Assembly: GCA_036510515.1 (NCBI GenBank)
Contig: DATCDS010000155.1
Location: 1-46,424, forward strand
DNA from: JALYSX01 sp036510515
GTDB lineage: Bacteria > Vulcanimicrobiota > Vulcanimicrobiia > Vulcanimicrobiales > Vulcanimicrobiaceae
Length of the DNA: 46,424 bases
Direction of reading: 5' to 3'
The notes under the pieces are model-generated. The model was not told where the DNA came from and made no database searches. It saw only the letters and a program-made list of their open reading frames with translations. Below, piece by piece: positions 1 through 8,512 of the stretch; positions within the stretch are counted from its first letter, which is position 1, and each line of letters opens with the position of its first letter. Both the position numbers and the translations under genes were made by a program.

Positions 1-955
1 AGAACGTCTGCGCGCCGGAGTTGCCGTTGACGTCGACGATGAAGACCATCGTTTCGGTCACGCCGGCCGGAATAACGACGACTCCACTGCCGCCGCCCGT
101 CCCATCGGAGACGAACGTCGGCATCGGGATCGCTCCCAATACCGCCGTGCTTGCCAGCGACGCGCTGGCCGTGTAGGTGACGGGCGATGCGTTGACCGGG
201 TTGACGGCCGCCGCGAGGGTATACGTTCCGGCAACCGGAGCCGTTTCGAACACCGCGATGCCCGGGGAATATCCGGCGAACGACGGCGGGAACGTACCGT
301 TGTTAAAGAACGGTACGGCCGGCGGTCCGTTCAGATAGACCATCGGGTCGGTTGAGAAGAACGGATACGGTTGGAACGCGTTGCTCCCGCCTCCCAGCAG
401 AGCGGTAATCTGCGACGAGGCGAGGGTGTCGTATTGCGAACTTTTGAATCCGTTGCCGCCGCTCGCATTGGGATTTCCCGGATAGTAGCCGCCGTTGACC
501 ACCGACGCATCGGAGTTCAACGGGCCGAACCCGTTGGCAAAGATGCCCGTGAATGTGCCCAACGTGCTTTGCACCAGGCCCGCGTTATTGAGCGGGACCT
601 GGGGCGATCCGGTGATGTGATTGGTTCCGATGTCCGGGTTGGCGCCGTGCGCCGACGAATATGCGCCTTTAACGCCCGCCGGCACGGTGAAACCGGCCGG
701 GCCGGTCAACGTCGGAAGGCTCGCCAGGACGCCCGAGAGACCATTGGTCCCCCGGAGCGTCGAGACGACGTTCAAACCGACGGCGCCGTCTTGTCCGATA
801 TTCGCCGTTCCCACCGCGACTTGGAGCACGTTGCTCGCAAGCGGCGCCTGGGATGTATTGGGGATATCCGATCCCCCGTTGGTCGAGCAGGCAGCAAGCA
901 TCGCCGCGGCGATGGCGATGCTGCTAACCTTGAAGAGCCTTTTTGCTTGGCGCAT
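1..955 (-). CDS. Secreted lipoprotein, C-terminus cut by window edge
   Basis: About 318 codons are readable before the frame leaves the left edge. The N-terminus has basic residues, a hydrophobic stretch and a lipobox (MLAAC, Cys about residue 23) followed by a Ser/Thr/Gly/Asn-rich segment, so it is probably a lipid-anchored envelope protein. The rest is Gly/Ala/Thr/Pro-rich and beta-like. Near the edge are two segments resembling extracytoplasmic Ig-like modules (around AGTYTLAAAV and VVVIPAGVTE). I do not recognise a named family. The ATG lies only 3 nt after the stop of the TonB-dependent receptor, so the two are almost certainly cotranscribed and translationally coupled. A role as the surface partner of that receptor is inference from position only. 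Confidence 0.8.
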   Translation of the reverse strand, partial: MRQAKRLFKVSSIAIAAAMLAACSTNGGSDIPNTSQAPLASNVLQVAVGTANIGQDGAVGLNVVSTLRGTNGLSGVLASLPTLTGPAGFTVPAGVKGAYSSAHGANPDIGTNHITGSPQVPLNNAGLVQSTLGTFTGIFANGFGPLNSDASVVNGGYYPGNPNASGGNGFKSSQYDTLASSQITALLGGGSNAFQPYPFFSTDPMVYLNGPPAVPFFNNGTFPPSFAGYSPGIAVFETAPVAGTYTLAAAVNPVNASPVTYTASASLASTAVLGAIPMPTFVSDGTGGGSGVVVIPAGVTETMVFIVDVNGNSGAQTF

Positions 956-958
956 TAG

Positions 959-3900
959 TTACAGCCTCGCCTGGATGTAGAAGTAGAATGAGCGCTGGAA
1001 ACCACGCGGGATATCGACATATACCTGGTTACCATGCATGTAGCTGCCATAGAACGGCCACGCCGCGGGATTGGACGACGTCGGCAGATAGTTGCTACTC
1101 GATGTCGAGTAGCCCGTCAGCGGGCCGGCAATACCCGTCGCGATCGGCTGGTACCGGGCGTTGAGCGTCGCACCTGTGTAGATCTCGTTGAACAGGTTGT
1201 CGACGTTAAAGCCGTAGGTCAGCGCCGATTTCGGCGGAGCGTATTCGATGGTAAGCGACGTGAACGAATCGGGCTTGCTCAGCTTGCCGCCGGCCGAGGC
1301 CGCTTCGGGGTTGCCGCGCCCGGCAACGATATTGGGAGCGAACACCGATCCGGGATTTTCCGGGTCGATGAAGTACGCCGGACCGTTGGGCGCGCTGCCC
1401 ACCAGACCGTTGGTGTTGGGAACGTTGACCGCGACGCCATTGACGATGGCGGGTGCCAACTGCCCAAGACCCGTCGGATAACCGATATCCCAGCTATAGC
1501 GCGGGTTGATGCGCCAGCCGCTGTGCGTCTTATACGAGAACGCAAACGTCGATTGGAACGGGGAGACGAAGCCGACGCGATAGACGTTGCCGGCGAGAAT
1601 CGATGCCGGAACGATCGTCGGATAGAAGTCTTCCGAACCGCTGGTTGGGATGACGCTGGAGAACTCGTTGATGTACGACATCGTCACCTGCGCGCTGATG
1701 CCGTATGGGCGTTCGCGCGTGATGTTGACGTCGACGCCGCCGCCATGTTCCTTGCCGGCGTTGGTCAGCAACGGCGGTCCCGTTTCGATCGCACCGTTGA
1801 TGGTCAGGGGCAAGCCGTTAGGCCCGAGGATCGGCGATGATTCCGATGCGATCGTATCGTGCTGGTAACGGTACCACGGCGCGACGCTGAGCGCGACGCC
1901 GTTGAGAATGCCCTTGGTGAACTGCTGTTCGAGCGTGAACTGATAGTTATCCGTGGTCGTCGGACGAGCCGGTTGATACGGAGTGCCGTCGAAGTTCTGG
2001 TTCGCCCAGTAGATCTGCTCGCCGAAGTTCACGCACGGTACCGTGAAGCCGGGCAGACCGCACGCGGTCGTCCCCGAGAAGGGACCGGGATTGGGTGCGT
2101 AGTGACCCCACGGCGTGTTGATGTACGCGCCTTGATCGACTTCGCCGAAGTCGACCGAGGCGATCGGAACGAACTGCACGCCGCGATCGTAGGTCAGACG
2201 CAGCGCGGTGTTCGGCGCGAGGTGATACGAGAGCGCGACGCGCGGCTGAATGACCACCGGCTTCACCGCATTGTTCGGTAAATCGAACTTGGCGTTGAAG
2301 GGACAGTTGGCGCCGCCAAAGGCCGCTGCCGGATTGTAGTTCGGGTTCGCCGTCCACGCCGTCGGGATGTACTGCGTCGTGCAGTACGTGGGATCGACTT
2401 GCGGCGTGGGCATCCGATAGGTCGCGGCGTCCACTCGAACGCCGACTTCGGCGTTGAGCTTCGAGTTGATCGTCATCTTATCTTTGACGTAAAACGAGTA
2501 GTCCTGACGTTGGACCGTCGATACCTGATCGAACTGGGGATTCGTCAGCTGCGCGCTGGCCGAGACGACGCCCGGCCCGTACGCATAGCCGCAGCCCCCG
2601 ACCGAAGGTCCGCCCGGACCCAGCGGGCAGTTAGGATCGTTGGGATTGACAAACGCGTATGGAATGCCGTTTTGATCGGCCGTCCCGACCAGTTCGGCAT
2701 AAAATCCATAGGAGTCCGACATATACGAATCCACGGGATGCAGATGGCTGATGTCCACGCCCGCCTCGAAGAGGTTGGCATCGTTCAGCTGCTTCTGAAG
2801 CGACAGCGTGAAGCCGGTCGTCTGTCCGCCCTGATAGAGGTAAAGATCGCCGGCGTAGCTGCCCTCGGTGCTCGGGCCGTCGAAGATCGTGACCGAGTTC
2901 GTACGATAGAACTTGGCCGAGAAGAATGTCGAGGAGTTGAAGTTGTTCGTGTAGGCGATCTTAAACGCCTGATTCGGCTGGAAATACGTGAATGGCGCGC
3001 GGTCGGAGGCCTGCGTCAGGAACTCGTTGCCGCTCGTCTGTCCGGGATAGAGCGCGGAAATAGCGGTAACTTCCGCTTGCGTAAGGCCGTAGATACCGGC
3101 CCACGTGCTCTTATAGGTCGCGTCGCAACTCGCAAAGCAGAGGCCGTGCAGGCCGCCATTGCCTTGATAGAAATCGTGCTGCGCGAGATCGGTGAACAAC
3201 TGAAGCGATTGGCTGTTGTCGTGGCCGAAACGGAACACGAAGTTGTCGATGAACTCGCGATCGGCATCCATGCGGCGATTGTAAAACTCGCCGAGTTGCG
3301 CGTCGGGAATGCTGCCATCGCCGAACTTGTAGGCTTGATTGTCGCCCGCAAACGAGGCGTAGTTGGAGAACCGGCCATCTGGGGTCGCCCAGCTGGAGTC
3401 GGCCTGCAGGCGGTGGTTGAAACCGATCCCGCTTCCGGCCGCAACGCCGACGTCGGCGTATCCCGGGAACGTGCCGCGCTTGGCAACGATGTTGAAGGTA
3501 CCGGTTCCGCCGCCGGCCTGGCTGGCATCACCGGCGCCGGCCGTTAGCTGAACGAGGCTGACGCCCGAGGTCGGGACGGCCAGGCTGTTGTTGAATTGGT
3601 TCGAGTACGCATCGGTGTACGGGATGCCTTCGAACTCGAAGCCTTCTTCATATTCGCGGCCGCCGTGAATGACGGGATAGCCGCTGGAGTCTTTGGTGGC
3701 ACCGGGCAGCGACGTCAGCAAGTTCGTCTCGCTGAAGTTGAATGCCGTACCCTGCAGTTGCTGGATCTGCGTCGCGCCGACCGTGACCGTATTGGTCGTC
3801 TGGTTCGGCTGGAACGCGCTAGATTCGCTGCGCGCTCTGACGGTAGCGATCGTCTTGAGCGATGCCACCAGCTGTTCGTTGACGCTGGCAACCTGGTCTG

Positions 3901-4228
3901 CAAAGACCGTGGTTCCCGTAACGGAAACCGGGTTGTAGCCGTCGAGTTGGAACGAAACCGTGTACGTATCGGCGTACACGCCCGCCATCGAGTAGAAGCC
4001 GCGAGCGTTGGTCGTGGCGTTGTACGAGCCTGACGGCGAAGACGCCGAGACCCGTACGCCCGCGATCGGTGCGCCCGAGGCACTATTGGTGACGGTACCG
4101 CTGATAACACCGGTCGTGTCCGCGAGTGCCGGGGAAACCGACAACGCGACCAGGACCAAGGTGAGGAAAGCAGCGGAGATGGCGGTGACGAGGCCTTCCC
4201 AATGCCTCCACCTGCGCGATTGACTCAT
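959..4228 (-). CDS. TonB-dependent receptor, Oar-like, with N-terminal carboxypeptidase-regulatory-like domain
   Basis: Outer-membrane beta-barrel transporter of about 1089 residues. A signal peptide ends near the ALA motif about residue 36. A carboxypeptidase-regulatory-like beta-sandwich follows (starting GVISGTVTNSASGAPIAGV, about residues 40-120). Next comes a plug domain with VIHGGREYEEGFEFEGIPY, then a long barrel rich in aromatic and Asn residues ending in an aromatic C-terminal strand (FYFYIQARL). Large receptors of this layout in non-Bacteroidetes phyla are usually called Oar-like, and their substrates are mostly unknown. The frame is open up to 4300, but I start at the ATG at 4228, which has GAGGAG 10 nt upstream and begins a good signal peptide. 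The lipoprotein gene follows after 3 nt. No riboswitch was recognised upstream, so the substrate cannot be guessed. Confidence 0.92.
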   Translation of the reverse strand: MSQSRRWRHWEGLVTAISAAFLTLVLVALSVSPALADTTGVISGTVTNSASGAPIAGVRVSASSPSGSYNATTNARGFYSMAGVYADTYTVSFQLDGYNPVSVTGTTVFADQVASVNEQLVASLKTIATVRARSESSAFQPNQTTNTVTVGATQIQQLQGTAFNFSETNLLTSLPGATKDSSGYPVIHGGREYEEGFEFEGIPYTDAYSNQFNNSLAVPTSGVSLVQLTAGAGDASQAGGGTGTFNIVAKRGTFPGYADVGVAAGSGIGFNHRLQADSSWATPDGRFSNYASFAGDNQAYKFGDGSIPDAQLGEFYNRRMDADREFIDNFVFRFGHDNSQSLQLFTDLAQHDFYQGNGGLHGLCFASCDATYKSTWAGIYGLTQAEVTAISALYPGQTSGNEFLTQASDRAPFTYFQPNQAFKIAYTNNFNSSTFFSAKFYRTNSVTIFDGPSTEGSYAGDLYLYQGGQTTGFTLSLQKQLNDANLFEAGVDISHLHPVDSYMSDSYGFYAELVGTADQNGIPYAFVNPNDPNCPLGPGGPSVGGCGYAYGPGVVSASAQLTNPQFDQVSTVQRQDYSFYVKDKMTINSKLNAEVGVRVDAATYRMPTPQVDPTYCTTQYIPTAWTANPNYNPAAAFGGANCPFNAKFDLPNNAVKPVVIQPRVALSYHLAPNTALRLTYDRGVQFVPIASVDFGEVDQGAYINTPWGHYAPNPGPFSGTTACGLPGFTVPCVNFGEQIYWANQNFDGTPYQPARPTTTDNYQFTLEQQFTKGILNGVALSVAPWYRYQHDTIASESSPILGPNGLPLTINGAIETGPPLLTNAGKEHGGGVDVNITRERPYGISAQVTMSYINEFSSVIPTSGSEDFYPTIVPASILAGNVYRVGFVSPFQSTFAFSYKTHSGWRINPRYSWDIGYPTGLGQLAPAIVNGVAVNVPNTNGLVGSAPNGPAYFIDPENPGSVFAPNIVAGRGNPEAASAGGKLSKPDSFTSLTIEYAPPKSALTYGFNVDNLFNEIYTGATLNARYQPIATGIAGPLTGYSTSSSNYLPTSSNPAAWPFYGSYMHGNQVYVDIPRGFQRSFYFYIQARL

Positions 4229-4238
4229 TATTGAGATA

Positions 4239-4244
4239 CTCCTC
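4239..4244 (-). promoter_or_regulatory. Ribosome binding site deciding the receptor start
   Basis: GAGGAG on the minus strand, 10 nt before the ATG at 4228. It supports that start over the upstream in-frame codons at 4246 and 4300. The 216-nt gap between sucD and the receptor (4229-4444) must hold the receptor promoter, but I see no convincing -35/-10 pair, terminator or known riboswitch in it. Confidence 0.6.
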
Positions 4245-4444
4245 ATAGCAAAACCGTGATGCCGAGGACGCATCCTTGAGGATTCATTCGCCTTTTCCAA
4301 TGTTGCCGACGAACGAAAATCTGCCCCAAAAATTTGGCCCCGGAGCCATGGTAAACGACAGCAATTATGCTGACACCGGTCATACCTTCTCAGGAGGCGC
4401 TAATCTCCCTCTAGCAGGCGACCCAATTCCCCCCTGGCAGGGCC

Positions 4445-5320
4445 TTAGGGTTTGGCCAGGCGATCGGCCAGGAGCCCGGGGATTTCGCTGGGCCGGGCGG
4501 CGACGGGGATGCCCGCGGCCTCAAAGGCCTCGATCTTGGACTTGGCGGTCCCGAATTTGCCCGAAACGATGGCCCCGGCGTGCCCCAGCGACTTCCCAGG
4601 CGGGGCGTTGCGCCCCCCGATAAAGCCGACGATGGGGGTCCCGGGCAGGTGCTCGGCGACGAAGGCGGCGGCATCTTCCTCGTCGGAGCCGCCGATCTCC
4701 CCGCAGACCACGATCGCCCGGGTCCCCGGGTCGTTGGCAAAGCTCCGCAGGCAATCCACGAAGGTGGTCCCGATGATCGGGTCGCCGCCGATGCCTACGC
4801 AGGTCGATTGGCCGAAGCCGGCTCGGGTCAGCAGGTCGACCACCTCGTAGGTCAGGGTGCCCGAACGCGAGATCAGCCCGACGTCGCCTTCTTTAAAGAT
4901 GTGCCCCGGCATGATCCCGATCGAGGACTTTCCCGGCGAGATCAGTCCGGGGCAGTTGGGGCCGACGATCTGCATGCCGGGGGTCGCCCCGACCACCCGC
5001 AGGACGTCGTGGACCGGGAGCCCCTCGGTGATGCAGACCGCGAAGCCGATGCCGGCGGCGTGGGCCTCGAAGAGCGCGTCGGCCGCAAACGGAGGCGGCA
5101 CGAAGATGCAGGTGTGGGTCGCCCCGGTCGCGTCGACCGCCTGTTGGACCGTATCGAAGACCGGAAGGCCGTGCGAGCTCTTCTGGCCGCCCTTGCCGGG
5201 GGTGACGCCGCCGACGATCTTGGTGCCGTAGTCCAACATCCGGCCGGTGTGGTAGGAGCCTTCGGCCCCGGTGATGCCTTGGACGATCACCTTGGTGTTC
5301 TTGTCGAGATAGATGCTCAT
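4445..5320 (-). CDS. sucD: Succinate-CoA ligase (ADP/GDP-forming) alpha subunit
   Basis: Alpha subunit of succinyl-CoA synthetase, which interconverts succinyl-CoA and succinate with substrate-level ATP or GTP formation in the TCA cycle. The 291 residues match the family length. The N-terminus (SIYLDKNTKVIVQGITG) is the CoA-binding Rossmann domain. PNCPGLISPGKSSIGIMPGH and SRSGTLTYEV are conserved signatures. The phosphorylated active-site histidine is His247 in GHAGAIVSGKFG. The gene follows sucC with 2 nt between stop and start. It is the last gene of the long minus-strand run. No strong terminator hairpin was seen downstream. Confidence 0.97.
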   Translation of the reverse strand: MSIYLDKNTKVIVQGITGAEGSYHTGRMLDYGTKIVGGVTPGKGGQKSSHGLPVFDTVQQAVDATGATHTCIFVPPPFAADALFEAHAAGIGFAVCITEGLPVHDVLRVVGATPGMQIVGPNCPGLISPGKSSIGIMPGHIFKEGDVGLISRSGTLTYEVVDLLTRAGFGQSTCVGIGGDPIIGTTFVDCLRSFANDPGTRAIVVCGEIGGSDEEDAAAFVAEHLPGTPIVGFIGGRNAPPGKSLGHAGAIVSGKFGTAKSKIEAFEAAGIPVAARPSEIPGLLADRLAKP

Positions 5321-5322
5321 CG

Positions 5323-6492
5323 CTACGCTCCCGCCGCCAGTTTGACGGCCCGCGCCGCGCCTTCGTCCATCGTTTCCACCGGGGTCATGCCGGCCTCGGC
5401 CAAAATTTTGCGTCCTTCTTTCTCGTTGGTCCCGGTCAAGCGAATCACCAGCGGCACCTTGCGCGATTGCGTCTCGGCAAGCGCCTGGACGATGCCCTTG
5501 GCGACCTCGTCGCCGCGCGTGATCCCGCCGAAAATGTTGATGAAGATCGACCGCGCGCCGGTGTGGTTGACGATCAGCTCGTAACAGTTGCGCACGCGCT
5601 GGGCGTTCGCGCCGCCGCCGACGTCCAGGAAGTTGGCGATCTTGCCGCCGGCAAAGTTCACCGCGTCCATCGTCGCCATCGCCAAGCCCGCGCCGTTGGC
5701 CATCGTTCCGACGGTTCCGTCGAAGCGTCGGAAGTTGCGCACGCCCAAACCGGCGGCGACGGCCAGCGTTTCGTCTTCATCTAACGGCAGGGTCTTCTGC
5801 CACTCTTTGAACTCCGGATTCTTGAACAGGCCGTCGTCGTCGAGTTCGACCTTGGAGTCCGATGCGAAGACGCGCCCGTCGTCGGTCAAGACCAGCGGAT
5901 TGATCTCTACCAGCTTGGCGCCATAGGTAAAGAAGAGATCGTAGAGCCCGGCCAGGATCGCGGGAAGCGCTTTGCGATAACCGGGATCCAAACCCGAAAC
6001 GAACGCGAGATCGCGGCCGACGTAGGGCCAGTAGCCGGCGGCCGTGTCGATAAACGTCTTGGCGATCGACTCGGGATGCTGCTCGGCGACTTCTTCGATA
6101 TCCATGCCGCCGAACGGGCTGACCATGATGACCGGCTTCTTGGTCGTGCGATCGATCGTAATCGCGCAATAGGCTTCTTTGGCGATCGGCAACTTTTCTT
6201 CGATGAGGACGGAGTTGATCGGCTCGCCTTTGGGATTTTGGCGGTTGGGCGGCATCGGCGTGGCCATGACGTCGGTCGTCATCGCACGCGCCTGCTCGGC
6301 GTCGTCGGCAAACTTAATCTTTCCGGCCTTGCCGCGCCCGCCCATAAGCACCTGGGCCTTGACGACCCACTGCCCGGGATTGCGTGCGACAAACTCGGCG
6401 GCTTCTTGCGCCGTCGCGCACTGCTGTCCGCGAGGCACCGGGATGCCCGAGCGACGAAACAGTTCCTTTCCCTGATACTCCATGAGGTTCAC
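5323..6492 (-). CDS. sucC: Succinate-CoA ligase (ADP-forming) beta subunit
   Basis: Beta subunit of succinyl-CoA synthetase, 389 residues, full length. The N-terminal ATP-grasp domain shows the signature VKAQVLMGGRGKAGKIKF (about residues 44-61) and the Mg-nucleotide segment EINPLVLTDDGRVFASD. The C-terminal CoA-ligase-type domain contains NGAGLAMATMD and INIFGGITRGDEVAKG. I take the GTG at 6492 as start because it gives MNLMEYQGKELF, which matches the family N-terminus; the ATG three codons later is less likely. Six nt separate it from the acyl-CoA dehydrogenase stop, so it belongs to the same transcript as the upstream CoA genes. Confidence 0.97.
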   Translation of the reverse strand: MNLMEYQGKELFRRSGIPVPRGQQCATAQEAAEFVARNPGQWVVKAQVLMGGRGKAGKIKFADDAEQARAMTTDVMATPMPPNRQNPKGEPINSVLIEEKLPIAKEAYCAITIDRTTKKPVIMVSPFGGMDIEEVAEQHPESIAKTFIDTAAGYWPYVGRDLAFVSGLDPGYRKALPAILAGLYDLFFTYGAKLVEINPLVLTDDGRVFASDSKVELDDDGLFKNPEFKEWQKTLPLDEDETLAVAAGLGVRNFRRFDGTVGTMANGAGLAMATMDAVNFAGGKIANFLDVGGGANAQRVRNCYELIVNHTGARSIFINIFGGITRGDEVAKGIVQALAETQSRKVPLVIRLTGTNEKEGRKILAEAGMTPVETMDEGAARAVKLAAGA

Positions 6493-6498
6493 GAAATT

Positions 6499-7656
6499 TT
6501 ACTCTAACTTTCCTAGTAGCGAGCGGGCGATGATGATCTGTTGGATTTCGCTGGTGCCTTCGTAGATCTCGGTGATCTTGGCGTCGCGATAGTATCGCTC
6601 CACCGGAAACTCGGTCGTGTACCCGTAGCCGCCGTGAATTTGGATCGCTTCGGCGGCGTGCTTGCGCGCGGCCGTCGACGCGAACAGCTTGGCTTTGCCG
6701 GCCGCGACGACGAACGGCAATCCGGCGTCGCACAACGCGGCGGCGCGGTACGTCAGCAAGCGCGCGGCGTCGAGGTCCGTTGCCATTTGTGCGAGCTTGA
6801 ACGAGATGCCTTCGAACGCGCCGATCGGTTTGCCGAACGCGCTTCGTTCCTTGGCGAACTTTACGGATTCCTCCAGGCATGCAGCCAGGATACCGCACGC
6901 CTGCGCCGCGATACCGATGCGTCCTCCCTGCAGAGCCGTCATGGCGTTGCCGAAGCCGTCACCAGGAGCGCCCAGCAACGCGTCGTGCGGCACGACCGCG
7001 TCGTCGAAGAGCAGGTCGCACGTGTTGCTGGTTCGTATGCCGAGTTTTTCGGTCACCTTTTCGACGACGATGCCGGGCAAAGCGTTATCGACCAAGAACG
7101 CGCTGACGCCTTTGGCCCCCGGCGCGCCGGTGCGAAACATCGCCATCGTCACCGCGCCGTAGCCGCCGTTGGTGCACCATTGCTTGCGTCCGTTGAGCAC
7201 GTAGCCGGCGTCCGTGCGCCGCGCGGTCGCGCGGATGGCGGCGGCATCCGAACCGGCGTCGGGTTCGGTCAAGGCGAACGCAGCGATCGCGTTGCCGCCG
7301 GTCAGCGGCGGAAGCCAACGCGCTTTCTGTTCCTGGGTGCCCAACGTGAGGATCGCGTTACAGATCATCGTGTGCACCGAGACGGTCACTGCCGTACCCG
7401 CATCGACGCGCGCCAACGCTTCGATCGCCAACGCATACGAAACGTAGTCGGCGCCGACCCCGCCGTAACGCTCCGGGACGACGATCCCCATCAGCCCGGC
7501 ATCGGTGAGCGTCGCGTAGAGATCGCGCGGAAAGGCGTGCTCGCGATCCCAGCGCGCCACGTTGGGTGCGATTTCGCGCTGCGCGATCTGCGCGGCCAAC
7601 TCGCCGATCTGGCGCTGTTCGGCGGTGAGTTCGAACTGCACGTCGCCGGTAGACAT
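6499..7656 (-). CDS. Acyl-CoA dehydrogenase (short-chain/butyryl-CoA type)
   Basis: FAD-dependent alpha,beta-dehydrogenation of an acyl-CoA, with electrons going to electron-transfer flavoprotein. The protein of 385 residues has the three usual domains. FALTEPDAGSDAA is the first ACAD signature. The C-terminal signature QIHGGYGYTTEFPVERYYRD is followed by KITEIYEGTSEIQ, whose Glu in IYEG is the expected catalytic base. This resembles short-chain (butyryl-CoA type) enzymes, though substrate length cannot be fixed by eye. The start is the ATG at 7656, which overlaps the stop of the preceding gene by one base (TAATG). Longer in-frame extensions to 7791 lie inside that gene. It sits between 3-hydroxyacyl-CoA dehydrogenase and sucC. 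Confidence 0.95.
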   Translation of the reverse strand: MSTGDVQFELTAEQRQIGELAAQIAQREIAPNVARWDREHAFPRDLYATLTDAGLMGIVVPERYGGVGADYVSYALAIEALARVDAGTAVTVSVHTMICNAILTLGTQEQKARWLPPLTGGNAIAAFALTEPDAGSDAAAIRATARRTDAGYVLNGRKQWCTNGGYGAVTMAMFRTGAPGAKGVSAFLVDNALPGIVVEKVTEKLGIRTSNTCDLLFDDAVVPHDALLGAPGDGFGNAMTALQGGRIGIAAQACGILAACLEESVKFAKERSAFGKPIGAFEGISFKLAQMATDLDAARLLTYRAAALCDAGLPFVVAAGKAKLFASTAARKHAAEAIQIHGGYGYTTEFPVERYYRDAKITEIYEGTSEIQQIIIARSLLGKLE

Positions 7657-8501
7657 TACGGGTAGCTGTAAAATCCGCGGCCGCTCTTCTTCCCGAGCCA
7701 TCCGGCGGCGACGTATTGTTTGAGCAGCGGACACGGGCGATATTTCGAATCGCCAAACCCATCGTGCAAGACGTTCATGATGGCCAAACATGTATCCAAC
7801 CCGATAAAATCCGCCAGCTGCAGCGGTCCCATCGGATGGTTCATGCCCAGCTTCATCACCGTATCGATGGCCTCGACCGAGCCGACACCCTCGAAGAGTG
7901 CGTAGATCGCCTCGTTGATCATCGGCATCAGCACGCGGTTGGATACGAAGCCCGGGAAGTCGCGCACTTCAACCGGCGTCTTGCCGAGTTGGTGCGCGAG
8001 CGCTTGCGTGAAATCGTAGGCGGCCTGCGAGGTCGCGATGCCACGGATGATTTCGACCAACTGCATGACCGGAACGGGGTTCATGAAATGCATGCCGATG
8101 ACGGACTGCGGCCGCGCGGTCGCCGCGCCTAACGCCGTAATCGAGATCGACGAGGTGTTGCTGGCCAAGATCGCCGCCTGCGGCGTCGCGGCGTCGAGCG
8201 CGCGGAAGAGGTCGAGCTTCACGTCCAGGTTCTCGCTTGCCGCTTCGATCGCGATATCCACGTCGAGATTCGTAATGGCCGGAGCGAACGCGATGCGATC
8301 CAACGTCGCATCGCGCTGATCTTGGGTGATGCGGCCCTTTTCCAGCGAACGCGCCAGGTTCTTTTCGACGACCGCGCGGCCGCGTTCGTAGAGCGCGGAC
8401 GTGCGATCGTTGAGCAGAACGGTGTGTCCGGCCTGCGCGGCGACCTGCGCGATGCCGGCGCCCATTTGGCCGGCGCCGATGACGGCGATGCGATATGCGA
8501 T
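7656..8501 (-). CDS. 3-hydroxybutyryl-CoA dehydrogenase, apparent ATC start
   Basis: NAD(P)-dependent oxidation of 3-hydroxyacyl-CoA. The Rossmann motif is GAGQMG (residues 9-14). ASNTSSISITAL and GMHFMNPVPVMQLVEI carry the catalytic Ser/His region, DFPGFVSNRVLMP is the family signature, and KLGMNHPMGPLQLADFIGLD is the dimerisation domain. If translation starts at 8501 the protein is 281 residues, the usual size. There the codon is ATC, not ATG: the frame reads (ATC)AYRIAVIGAGQ and is preceded by GGAG with 7-nt spacing. No ATG, GTG or TTG lies near in frame. The open frame continues to 8846, but that part overlaps the thiolase gene and looks like out-of-frame translation. Either a rare ATC start or a one-base error or mutation is implied. 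Confidence 0.9.
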   Translation of the reverse strand: MAYRIAVIGAGQMGAGIAQVAAQAGHTVLLNDRTSALYERGRAVVEKNLARSLEKGRITQDQRDATLDRIAFAPAITNLDVDIAIEAASENLDVKLDLFRALDAATPQAAILASNTSSISITALGAATARPQSVIGMHFMNPVPVMQLVEIIRGIATSQAAYDFTQALAHQLGKTPVEVRDFPGFVSNRVLMPMINEAIYALFEGVGSVEAIDTVMKLGMNHPMGPLQLADFIGLDTCLAIMNVLHDGFGDSKYRPCPLLKQYVAAGWLGKKSGRGFYSYP

Positions 8502-8508
8502 GACGAGG

Positions 8509-8512
8509 CTCC
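8509..8512 (-). promoter_or_regulatory. Ribosome binding site pointing to the ATC start
   Basis: GGAG directly after the thiolase stop codon (TAGGGAG), 7 nt before the ATC at 8501. The ideal spacing is the main reason for placing the dehydrogenase start at that codon. Confidence 0.5.

Noticed and set aside
371..958. Plus-strand frame of 195 codons opposite the edge lipoprotein
   Set aside because: Arg-rich, no family resemblance, antisense to a lipoprotein with a clear signal sequence. High GC makes such frames common.
2399..3547. Plus-strand frame of 382 codons inside the receptor gene
   Set aside because: Antisense shadow of the TonB-dependent receptor; composition is Arg/Val/Ala-rich without motifs.
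4229..4444. Possible riboswitch upstream of the TonB-dependent receptor
   Set aside because: I compared the leader by eye with cobalamin, TPP, glycine, SAM and c-di-GMP consensus boxes and found no convincing match. An Infernal/Rfam search would decide.
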